Source of the DNA: Vanilla planifolia
Lineage: Eukaryota; Streptophyta; Magnoliopsida; Asparagales; Orchidaceae
DNA: 64,000 bases
NCBI GenBank assembly: GCA_023846275.1
Contig: JAIUJO010000142.1
Span: forward strand, 162,501 to 226,500
Direction: 5' to 3'
The notes under the pieces are model-generated. The model was not told the origin of the DNA. It saw nothing but the letters and a program-made list of their open reading frames with translations, and did no database searches. The stretch's first letter is position 1. The number at the start of each line of letters is the position of its first letter. Both the position numbers and the translations under genes were made by a program. Positions 46,263 to 58,800 of the stretch are shown here, in pieces.

Positions 46263-49200
46263 TTGTAATTCATAAAAAGTATTGATAGTTTTATTAGATA
46301 TTTTAATTCATACCATACTTAATAATCAAAGATGTTACACTAGATATATTTATTATTTTATAATAGAACTTTCCAATATAATTTATCTTATTTCTTCAAA
46401 TTTGGTTCTTTGATTTGATGGTATTACTATGTAACTCTAAATCTTCTATCGTGTGATGTTTACACTATTTTGATTTAGATATATTATATTTCTTTAATTT
46501 ATCTTATTTTACCTTTAATATATACTTTATCAATATTAAAATAATAATTTTTTTGTTTATGATTATTTATTTTTATGATTTATAATATACTAAACAATAT
46601 TTGATTGACGAGCTTTATCTAGTTAAATATTTATTTTCATATTTTTGAATATTTTATTTTTTGAATCACGCATGATTTATGAGAAATTTCGATTCATACC
46701 TTATTTGGAAATCAAGAATGTTATTCTCAAACTCCTTAGTATCTTGGAATGCAATTTTCTAGTATATTTAACCACTACACTTCAAATATTTCTCTTTGAT
46801 TTGGTTATATTATTATCTAATTTTAATCCACCACTTATGTGATTTTTACATCACTTCATTTTAGTTTTATCATACTCTTTAATTTATCTCATTTTAGCTT
46901 TAATATATTTGTATTAAAAATTAAAATACTAATTTGCTATTCTTTTTTAAATTTTAACTTTGGTGTTTGTAGTACTTCTAAACAAGTAAAAATAAATGAC
47001 ATTGAACTCATCTTAATGAGCTCTATCTACTTAAATATTTATTTTTTAGTTTTGAATATTTTATTTTCCTGAGTTCTAGTAGTCATTGTGAGACATTTTT
47101 TGTATGAACTTTAACAAATGAGAATATTATGCTTGATCATCTTAGTATCTTTGAATATAATTTATCTTATTTTTTCAAATGTTTTGTATTGATTTATTTG
47201 TATTACCATATAATTTGAAATCTTCTTTTATGTGACCATTTACATTGCTTTATTTTAGTTAAATTATATTATTTCAATTGTCTCATTTTGGCATGTTTTA
47301 TAAGAAAATTTGATTCGTGCTTAATTTAATGATTAAGAATGTTGCACTTGATCTTCTCAATATCTTAGGATACAAGCTCTTAGTATAATTTATAGTATTT
47401 CATTAAACTTTTCAATTTTATTTATATTATCATGTAACTCTAGTTTTACTCTATTATCACCTTTACATCACTTAGATTTAGTATATTATATTGGTTAAAT
47501 TTATCGATTTTCAACTTTAATAAATATTTATATTATATTAAAATAAATTTTATTATTATTTATTTTTATTTACTTTAGCATTAAATAGAAATTTCAAACA
47601 AGGGTTCATTGACACAAAAAAAATCTTCATTGTACTCGTATTGATGAGCTTTATTTAGTCAAATATTCATATTTATATTTTTAAATAGTTTCATTTTGAG
47701 GATTTTGGTATGTTTCATTTTGAGGATTTTGGTATATTTTTAAATAGTTTCGTTTTTAAATTTTTTTAATTTTTTTTTAGCGCTTTGGCATATTTTACAA
47801 GATATTTTGATTCATACATGATACAATGATTAAGGATGTTATACTTGATATCCTTAATATATTGAAATTCAACTTTCCAATTCAATTTGTCTCCTTTTTT
47901 CAAATATTTTACTTTGTTTTTATGTTACTCTAAATCTTCTCTAGTGTAACCTTTACATCATTTTGATTATCATAAATTACATTACTTTAATTCATCTTTT
48001 TTTCAACTTTAAAGAAATTTACTTTATATTAATATAATAATTTATTTTTTGTTTAATTTGTTAATGAAAAGAAATTCCTAACAAGGCTTTATTACGATGA
48101 AATAAATATTATTGGAGTCATCTTGATGAGATTTATCCAACAAAATATCCTTTTTCATTTTTTTAAATATTTTATTACAAATGTTTAGTCGCACTTTATG
48201 ACACATTTTGATTCATACATGATCTGATAATTAAAAATGTTACACTTGATCAAATGAGTACTTTGGAATGCAACTTTCTTATACAACTTTTTAATTTTGT
48301 TCAATTACTATGTAACTCAAACTTCTCTCTTGTGACCTTTATATTATGTTGATTTGGTTATATTATATTATACAGTTTTATCAATATTTGGTTTTAATAT
48401 AAGTTTACATAATATTAAAATATTATTTAATTATCATTTTTTTGTTTAATTAGCTAATTAATAGTAATTCTAAATGTTGTCTTATCAAGACAACAAATAC
48501 CATTAAATAATTCTTCAATAAGAACTATTTAATTAGATATTCATTTCTATATTTTTAAATATTTTATTACTTAGGCATTCTTATTCATACCTTACTTAAC
48601 AATTGAAGATGTTGCACTTGATCATCTTAGTATCTTGTAAGGTAATTATCTTATACAATTTATCACATTTCTTCAAATATTTTTATATTTAGTTAAATTA
48701 TATTACTTAAATTTATCACATTTTAGGTTTAATATAAATTTAATTAATATTAAAATAGTAACTTATTTTTTATTTTTTGTATATTAAATTTTCTAATTCA
48801 TAGTAATTCAAAGCTAGATTTAATCAAGATGGAACTAACATCTTCGAACTTATTTTCTCTAGCTTTAAGAAATTAGATTTCTATTTTTTTAACTTTTAAA
48901 TACTTCATTTTTAGTGGTTTAAGCTTGCTTTATGAAATATTTTAATTCATACCTAACTTTGCAATCAAGGTTGCACCATTGAACTCCTTATTATCTTGAA
49001 ATTTAACATTCACATACAGTTTTTCACATCTCTTCAAATGTTTCATTTTGGTTTGGTTATTTTACAATTTATCTCTAAATCTCTTATAGTGTGACCATTG
49101 TATTACTTTAATTTATCTGAATTTACCTTAATATACACTTAGATAACATTAAAATATTAATTTATAATTATTTAAACTCATTTTTTTAGTAATTTGTAGC

Positions 49201-50508
49201 AATTACAAATGAGATACGATCAAGATAAAACAAATGTCATTAGACTCATCTAAAAGTGCTTTAATTCTCTTTAGTTTTTACGTATTTCATGAAACATTTG
49301 TCTTTGTACATGATATGAGGATCGAGGATACTACACTCAATATTCTTAGTATCTTGGAATGTAATTTTCTCGCCCAATTTTTTTAATTTCTTCAAAAATT
49401 TATTTTAAATTTGTTACATCACTATTCAACTTTATATCATCTTAATTTATCTCGTTTAATCTTTACTATATATTTACTTAATATTAAAATGATAATTTAA
49501 ATTGACCTATGCTCATTAATTTTGATTATTTACTATAATCCTAAATAAGGTTTAATGAAGACAAAATAAATGTCATTAGACTCATCTTAATAAGCTCCAT
49601 CAAATTAAACAATATTTTTATACTTTTAAATATTTTATTTTCAAAGGATTTGGCATTCTTTATAATTTGTTGATCGAGGATGTTAAACACGATCTAATAT
49701 CTTCAAATTTCACACATTGATTTTCTTATGTTACTAAGAAACTCTATTTATATTCTTGTGTGACATTTACATCTCTTTGATTTTGTTATATTATAGTTCT
49801 TTTGTTTATCTCATTTCAACTTTAATAAAGATTTGATAAATATCAAAATAATAATTTTTTATTATTTATGATTATTTACTTTGGAAATTTCCAATTACTT
49901 CAAACAAGATATAACAAGTCGAAAGAACTATCTTTGGTCTCAACTCGATGAGTTATATCAAAGCTAATATCTATTTTCATATTTTCAAATTTGTTTTAAC
50001 ATAGTCTAGGAGACATTTTAATTGCATCTAATTTGGTGATCGAGGTTGTTACACTTAATCTCTACTATATATTGGATTGTAACTTCGACATATAATTTGT
50101 TTCATTTTTCAAATCTTTTTATTTTATTTGGTTATATTACTATTAAATTCTAATTCTCTTCTTATTTGGTCATTACATCACTTTGATTTTTTATTATATT
50201 ATTTTAGTTTATCATATTTTAGGTTTAATATATATTAATTAGTATTAAATTTAAAATTTATTTATTTTATAATTATTTTTTTAGTAATTCATTGTAATTT
50301 CAAATGTGGTTTACTTGAGTTGAAAAAATAATTATTTAACTCATTTCAATAAGCTCTATCTAACAAAATATTCATAATTATATTTTTTTAGATATTTTTA
50401 TTTTTTAAGGTTTTTGCATGTGTTGCAAGATGTTTTGATTTGTTCTTAATTTGACACTTATAGTTGTTACACTCTACCTCCTTTAATCCTTATATTATAA
50501 CTTTTCAT
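46263..50508 (+). repeat. AT satellite, forward segment 1 (~11 monomers)
   Basis: gatgttacac-type landmarks lie near 46,331, 46,717, 47,122, 47,337, 47,835, 48,236, 48,608, 48,968, 49,327, 49,679, 50,044 and 50,462. Most spacings are 352-418 bp. One is about 215 bp (a truncated monomer). One is about 498 bp and holds a small internal duplication near 47,689. Several short monomers lack part of the middle of the unit. Confidence 0.82.
47677..47750 (+). repeat. 24-bp tandem duplication inside a satellite monomer
   Basis: A 24-bp unit starting tttcattttgaggatttt occupies 47,689-47,712 and is repeated at 47,713-47,736 with one or two changes at the end. The preceding text atttttaaatagttt also recurs just after it. 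Together they explain why this monomer is about 80-100 bp longer than its neighbours. Confidence 0.88.
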
Positions 50509-51550
50509 TTGTACTAAAAAAGATAAATTAAAGTAATACAATATAACCAAACAAAAGTAATTAAAGGCCACACCAATAAAAGATTTTGAGTTACATAGTA
50601 GCATAAAAAATTTAAAGCAAAGCATTTGAATAAATGTGATAAATTGTATAGGAAAGTTGCTTTCCAAATTATAAAAGTGATAGACTACCATATCCTTGAT
50701 TATCAAATTAGGTTTGCATCAAAATGTCTTGTAAAGTCTATTAAAACCATGGAGACATATTTAAAACTTTCATAATAAAATTTTAAATGGATAAACCTCT
50801 TAGAGATGAGTCCAATAATGTTTAAGAATATACTCATTCTCCTTTGAACCTTTGAACCCAACTTTCCATTAATACAAAAATAAGATAAATGAAAGCAGAA
50901 TATTTTAACCAAAGAAATGTAAGTAAGGGCCACATGAGAAGAATTTCAAAGTTACATGTTAGTATAAGTAAATTAAACTAGAATAATTGAAGAAATAAGA
51001 TAATTTGTACATGAAACTTGCATTCCAAGTTCTAAAGGTGATAGACTACAACATTCTTAATTGTCAAATCAGGTACAAGTTAAAATGTCTCATAACATCA
51101 ATTAACATCGTAGAGAATAATATATTTAAAAAAATTCATAATAAATATTTAATTAAATAGAGCTCTTAGAGTTCAGTCCAACAATATTTATTCCATCTTG
51201 ATTAGCCCACGTTTTGAATATTTGAGAATCACCAAATTAAATAAGAATAAATAATATTACATTTTTATTTTATTATTAAGTTAATATATATTAAAACTAG
51301 AATGACATAAATTAAAATAATGTAATACAACTATAATCAAAGCTGTGTAAATGATAGATGAGATGAGAGTTAATGTTACAAAATAACATAATCAAAGCAA
51401 AAAGACAATTGAAAAAATGAGACAAATTATATATGAAAGTTGCATTCTAAGATATGGAGAAGGTCGAGTGTCGCATCTTTGATCATTAATAATAATGATT
51501 TGAATGTTTAATTAGATAGAGGTCATTGATACAATTTATGATAAAGTTAA
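50509..51550 (-). repeat. AT satellite, reverse segment 2 (~1.04 kb inversion)
   Basis: About two and a half monomers lie in reverse between two forward runs. It starts with aaaaaagataaattaaag and aatataaccaaac, the complement of the region around box 2. The first two monomers share private words seen in no other monomer I checked: gtgatagactac (50,678 and 51,039) and ggccaca (near 50,568 and 50,928). Confidence 0.78.
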
Positions 51551-54500
51551 ATTATATTATAAAATATTCTATTTTTTGTGTTTTAAATATTTCACTTTGT
51601 ATCTAATTTGAAAATCAAGCATGGCACATTGAATCTTCCTAGTAACTTGAAATGAAACTTTTTTGTAAATTATATCTCATTTTTTCAAATGTTTTGCTTT
51701 AATTTTTTGATATTACTATAAAACTATAATTCCTCTCTCATCTAAACTTTTCATAGCTTTGATTTTATTATATTAAATTGATTTAATTTATCTCACTTCA
51801 TCTTTATTATATATTTACTTTATATTAAAATAGTAACTTATTATTATTTAAGGTTATTTACTTCAGTAATTAGTACTAATTCTAGAAGAGGTTTTTTCCA
51901 GATGAAGAAAATGTTGTTGGACTTATCTCGATGAGCTCTATCTAATTATATATTCATTTTTCATTTTTTTCTCAAAATATTGTTTTTTTAAAGTCTTAAT
52001 ATGCTTAATAAGATATTTTGTTTCGTACCTAATTAGATGGTCAAGGATGTTGCACTAAATTTCCTTAGCATCTTGTAATACAACTTTTCCATACAATTTA
52101 AGCCCTTTTTAAAATTATTTTATTTTTTTGTTAATATTATAATGTGCCTCTAAATATATTTTTTTATGATCTTTACATTGCATCGACTTGGTTATATTAC
52201 ATTACTTTAATTTATCTTATTTCAGCTTTAGTATCTACTAATGTAATTTACAGTAATACCAAAGAATGTCCAAGTGAGACAAAAAAATCATTTAACTCAC
52301 CTTGATGAGCTATTAAATGTAATCAATTATTTAAATTTTTATTCCTAAATTTTTTTTGCAGAGTTTTAGCATTCTTTATAAGGTATGGTGATTCATGCAT
52401 GATTTTATGATCAAGGATGCTATGCTTTATCTCCATATTATTTTTGGAATTCAAAGTTTTTGTATGATTTATCTTATTTATTTATATTTTTTCATTGATT
52501 AAGTTATACTAGTATGTAACTCCAAAGTTCTTATCATCTAACCATTACATGTCTTTGGTTTTATTTTTTTTACTTAGTTTAAATTTATCTTATTTTTTAA
52601 AATATATTTACTTATTATTAAATTGATAATATATTATTATTTATGCACACTATTTTGTTAATTTGTAGTAATTCTAAAGTGTGTTTAATAAAGATGAAAC
52701 AAGCGTAATTTGATTGATCTCAGCATGCTTTATCTAGCTTAATATAAGATTTATATTTTTAAATATTTTTCCTAATGTTAAAGAGTGATTTACAAGATAT
52801 TTTAATATTTTACCAAATTTAATGATCAAGGATGTTATGCCTAAACTCCTTAACATCTTTGGAAGCAACTTTCCTTCATAATTTATTTGATTTCTCTAAA
52901 TGTTTCAATTTGATTTCATTAAAATTTTTATGAAACTCTTAATCACTTTTATTTTAACCTTTTCATTACTTTCATTTCCTAATATTACATTATTATTTAT
53001 GATTTTTTGTTTGGTAATTCACAATAACTCCAAATGAGGTTCAAACAAGATGACACAAATGCCTTTAGGCTCGTCTCATGAACTATACTAAACTATATAT
53101 TCATTTTTATGTTTTTAGATATTTTATTTTGTTGGGTCTTGGTACACTATATGAATCAATTTGATTGATGGCACAATACTCATTTTTTACAATCGATGAT
53201 GTTATGTTTGATCTTGGTTGTATCTAGGAATGCAACTTACTAGTACAATTTAACTTACTCTTTAAGTTTTATAATTTTATTAGGTTATATTATAATGTAA
53301 CTATAAATCTCCTCAAGTGCAATATTTATATCACTTTGGTTTGTTCAAAATGTACCATATTTTATTTTCTATGGTTTTGGTATACTCTACAAGGTATTTT
53401 GATTTGTACCTTATTGAACGAATGTGTTGGTCTCACTCGATCTCCTTAGTATTTTGGAGTGCAACTTTTTCTCATACAATTTATCTCATTTTTTAAAAGT
53501 TTTTGTATTAATTTGTTTATATTATTTTGTAACTCTAAATCACTTCTTAACATTTAAATCCCTTGGATTTGGTTTTATTTTAATAGTTCAATTTATCTCA
53601 TTTAAAATTTCATATATACTTTTTTTAATATTAAAATAATAATTTATTATTATTTATGTTTATCTACATTAGTAATATGCAAAACTTTTAAATGAGGTCC
53701 AACCGTGAAAAAAACTTTGTTAGACTCCTCTTAAAGAGTTGTGACAAAACAATATTTATTTTTATTATTAAAAATATCTATTTTTTTATATTTAAGCATG
53801 GTTGAAGAATTATTTAGATTTGTACTTCATTTTCTAACCAAGGATGTTACACTTGGTCTACATTATAACTTGGAATGTAATTTTTTCATACAATTTATCA
53901 CATGTCTTAAATTATTTTAAATTTATTTTGTTATATTACAATGTAGCTTAAAATCTATTCTTACATGACCTTTATATTGCTTTGATTTAGTTATTTTACA
54001 TTATTATATATGCTTATTTAATTTAGTAATTTGTAATAATTCAAAACGATGTGCAATCAAGATAAAACAAATGTCATTTTTAAATATTATATTTTCAAAG
54101 GCTTTGGCTTTCTTTATAAGGCATTTTGATTTGTACCTGATTTTAGGATTAATGATGTTACACTTGATCTACATATTATTTTAGAATGCATTTTTTGTAC
54201 CATTTATCTCATATATTTATATTTTTTCCTTTTTATTTTGTTATATCATGTTACTTAAATTTTTCTCATTTTAGTTTTAACATAGAGTTATAAAATATTT
54301 AAAAATAATTTATTTAATTTTTTATGTTTTTTACTTTTGTAATTCATAGTAATTCCAAATGATATTAGATCAACACAAAATAAATGTCGTTAAACTTGTC
54401 TCATAAAACTTTATCCATCTAAATATTCATCTTATATTTTTTCAATTCTTTATTTTCTAATGTTTAAGCATGATTTATGAGATAATTAATTTCATACCAG

Positions 54501-55597
54501 ATATGATGATCGAGGATGTTAGGACTCAATCTCCTCAGTATCTTAAAATACAATTTTCTCGACAAATTTATCTCGTTACTCAAATGTTTTACTTCAATAT
54601 GGCGATATATGTTTTTGTAATTCTTAATGTCTTTTCGTTTGACCTTTATATTACTTTCATCTAATAATATTTTATTGTTTTTTATTGTTATTGTTTTTGT
54701 TATTCATCGTAACGCCAATTGAAATAATACATATATTATTGGACTCATCTCAACAAACTTTACCAAACCATATATTTATTGTTAAATTATTAAATATTTT
54801 TGTTTTTGTGGTTGGGTATGCTTTACGAGCCATTTTGATTCATACATGATTTGATGACCGAGGATCTTGCACTCTTTCTCCTTTGTGCCTTGAAATGCTT
54901 TTTTTTCATACAATTTATCTCATTTTTTCAAATTTCTCAATTTTATTTGGTTATATTACCATGAAAAATTAAGTTTTCTCTCATGTGACCATTAAGTCAC
55001 ATTTATTTTTATATATTAAACTCTTTTAATTTATCTTATTATAGCATTATTATAAATTTACTTTTTATTAAAATAATAAGTTATGATTTTTTATGTTTAT
55101 TTATTTTTTAAATTTATAATAATTCCAAATGTTGTTCGATCATGAGAAAATAGACATCATTATACTCATCTAGATAAGCATTAACCAATTAAATATTCAT
55201 TTTTATATTTTCAAGTATTTTATTTACTAAAGTTTTAGCATATTTTATGAGTATTTTGTAATTAATTTTTAATTTTTATGATATGATGTTGCACTCAATC
55301 TCCTTAGTATCCTAAAATGCAACTTTTGATTAAAATTTATCAAATTTTTTCAAATTTTGTATTTTGATTTGGTGATATTACTATGAAACTCTGATTCACC
55401 TCTTATGTGACTTATATATCTCATTAATTTGGTTAATTACATTACTATAATTTATCTTATTTTAGCTTTAATACATATTTATTTAATATTTACAAAATGA
55501 TTTATTATTATTTTAGCTAACTTATTTAAGTATTACATATCATTCCAAATTGGTGTGATTGAGATGAAATAAATTATGTTTGACTTATATTGATGAA
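51551..55597 (+). repeat. AT satellite, forward segment 2 (~10 monomers)
   Basis: Landmarks of the gatgttacac type lie near 51,620, 52,046, 52,416, 52,831, 53,198, 53,421, 53,843, 54,154, 54,515, 54,863 and 55,285. Spacings fall near 350-370 or 415-426 bp, with two truncated units (223 and 311 bp). The unit at 55,285 shows the two internal boxes clearly: tttggtgatatta at 55,368 and tttggttaattac at 55,428, exactly 60 bp apart. Confidence 0.82.
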
Positions 55598-55797
55598 CTA
55601 AAAAATGAAAATAATTATTTTTATATACCTCAATAACATCAATGATAAAATGCAATTTAAATCAAAATATCTCATAAAACATACCAAAATCTTAGAAAAT
55701 TAAATATTTTAAAAAATAATAATCAAGAGTTTGCAAAGAAATTATGATGAATTAATAAAGTAGTTAAACATAAATAATAATAAATTATTATTTTAAT

Positions 55798-55848
<51 letters not shown>

Positions 55849-58800
55849 GCTAAAATATGATAAATTGAATCAATGTAATATATTGAAATTAATAATATGT
55901 AATTGTAAAAAATAAGGAGAATTAGAATTTCATAGTAATATAAGCAAATCAAAAAAAATATTTTAAGAAAATGATATAAATTTTATTGGAAAGCAACATT
56001 CCATGTTACTAAGAAGATCAAGTGTAAAATTCTCGATGTTTTAAATTGTTGCAAATAAAAAAAATCTTCTAAAGTATCTCAAAATTATAGAAAATAAAAT
56101 ATTCAAATATATATAAAAATGCATATTTAATTGGATAAACGTTTTTTGGATGAGTCCAAAGACATTTGATTATTCCTCATTAGACCTCATTTGGAATAAC
56201 TATGGTTACCATAGTAATTAAAAAACAAATATTAAAAAATTATTATTTTAATATTAAGTTAAAATGCATTAAAGAGTAAAATAAGATATGTTTAAGCAAT
56301 GCAATGTATCCAAATGAATTGATGTAAATGTCACATAAAAGGAGATTACATTGCAATATAAGAAACAAAGGCAAAACATTTGAAAACAAATGAGATAAAT
56401 TATATAACAAAGTTGCATTCCAAGATAATAAGGAGATCGAGTTAAGCATCCTCGATTATCATAGCATGCATAAATAATAATTTCTCATAAAGTATGTCAA
56501 AAAACTCGAAAACATATTTTTTAAAAACATAAAAGGTTATATTTAATTTAATAGAACTCGTTATGATAAGTTCATTGATGCTTGTTTCATCTCCATCAAA
56601 TCTTACTTGGAATTATTATAAATTATAAAATTAAATAGGCATAAATAAAATTAACTTGTTATTTTAACATTAAGTAAGTATATATTAAAGTTAAAATAAT
56701 ATAAATTGAAAATATATAATATAAATAAATGAAATTATTGTAAATGTCAAATTAGTGGAGGTCAAGAGTTATATACAAACACAACAAAACCAACACAAAA
56801 AGTTTGAAGAAATGAGATAAAATATTTAGGAAATTATCATTCTATGATACTAAGGAGATTAGTATAACATCCTCATTCGTCATATTAGGTACGAATCAAA
56901 GTATCACATAAAGAGTACCAAAAAAAGAAAATAAAATATTTAATAATATAAAAAAGAATAATTAATTGGATTGAGTTAATCAAGATGAGTCTAATGAATT
57001 TTGTTTAACCTATATCAAATCTCATTTAGAGTTACTATGAATTACAAAAGTAAATAAAGATAAATAATAATAAATTATTATTCCATTTTAATTAAATATA
57101 TTATTAGATCTAAAATAATATAAATTAAAATAATATAATATAATAAAATTGCGTTATAAATGTCACACGAGAGGAAATTTAAAAGCAACATAGTAACATA
57201 ATAAAATTAAAATGAAAAAGTTTAAAAAATGAGATACACTACATGCAAAAGTTGCATTCAATGGTGGTAGCATCTTCGATCAAAAGTTCAAGTGTAAATC
57301 CAAATTTCTAATAAAACACATCAAACTTTTAGAAAAAAATAAACTTATATATTGAATTGGATAGAACTCATTGAGATGAGTATAATGTTTATTTTGTCAC
57401 CATCATACCTTTTTTTGGAATTCTTAGAAGTTACAAAAACAAATAAGCAAAAATAATAACATATTATAATTTTTAATATTAAATAAATATATGTTAAAAA
57501 AAATAAGAAAACTATATATGTAACGTGATATAACCAAATCAAAGAAATATAAATGTAGCATGGGTTAAGATTTAGAGGTGTACTGTAACATTACAAAACC
57601 AAAGCAAAACTTTTAAGAAATAAGACAAAATTATATGAAAAAGTTAAATTCAAAGATAACAAGTAGGATAATTGTATCATCAAACATAAACATTTAAACA
57701 AATGAGGTCAATTGTATTAGAAAGTTCACACCAATAAAGAGAATGATTGTAACACCCCTATCATCAAACAAGAATTCTAATACCCAAAAAAAGAAAATAC
57801 TTAAAAATAAAAAATTAGTATTTAAATAAATAAAGAACATCAACACTTCTCCATTAACATTTTTTTTGTCTTGATCAGGCTTTGCGTGGTATAACAACCC
57901 AAAACTAAATATCCATAAATAATAATATATTATTATTTTCATATATTAAAACTAAAATAAGAAAAATTAAAGTAATAAAATATAACCAAATCAATATAAT
58001 ATAAAAGCCACATGATAGGAGAATTAGAGTTTCACAATACTACATCCAAATTAAATTGAAATTTTTTTTAAAATTAGATAAATTGTATGGAAACATTGCT
58101 TCCAAGATAATAATGAGATCAAGTGAAACATCTTTTTCAAATAGTACAAATCAAAATGTCTCTTACAACATACTAAAACTCTAAAATATTAAAAAATTCC
58201 AAAGTTGTTATTTCAAAACCTCATTTGGAATTATTGCTAAATAGAAAATTAAATAAATATAAATAATAATAAATTATTACTCTAATTAATTAAATATACA
58301 TTAAAGATTAAATTAGATAATTTAAAGAAATGTAGCATAACAAAACTAAAGATATGAAAAGTCAAATAGGATGAGATTTAGAGTTTGACAACAATACAAC
58401 CAAATTAACTCAAAAAATTTGAAAACATGAGATAAATTATTCAAGAAAACTTTACTTCAAAATACTAAAGAGATTGAGCATAACAACTTTGTTCATCAAA
58501 TAAGGTATGATTCAAAATATCACATTAAACATGCTAAAAAACTAAAAATTTAAATATCTAAATTGATAAGATGAATAAGTAATTAAATAAACCTTGTTGA
58601 GGTGAATTCAATAACATTTGTTACATCTTCATCTAACCTTATTTAGAATTACTATGAATTACAAAAGAAAATAATAAAAAATAATTATAAATTATTATGT
58701 TTATATTAAGTATAAACGTATCAAAATTGAAATGAGATAGATTGAAGTAATATAATATAACCAACTCAAAGCATTATAAACATCCAACATAAGGAGATCA

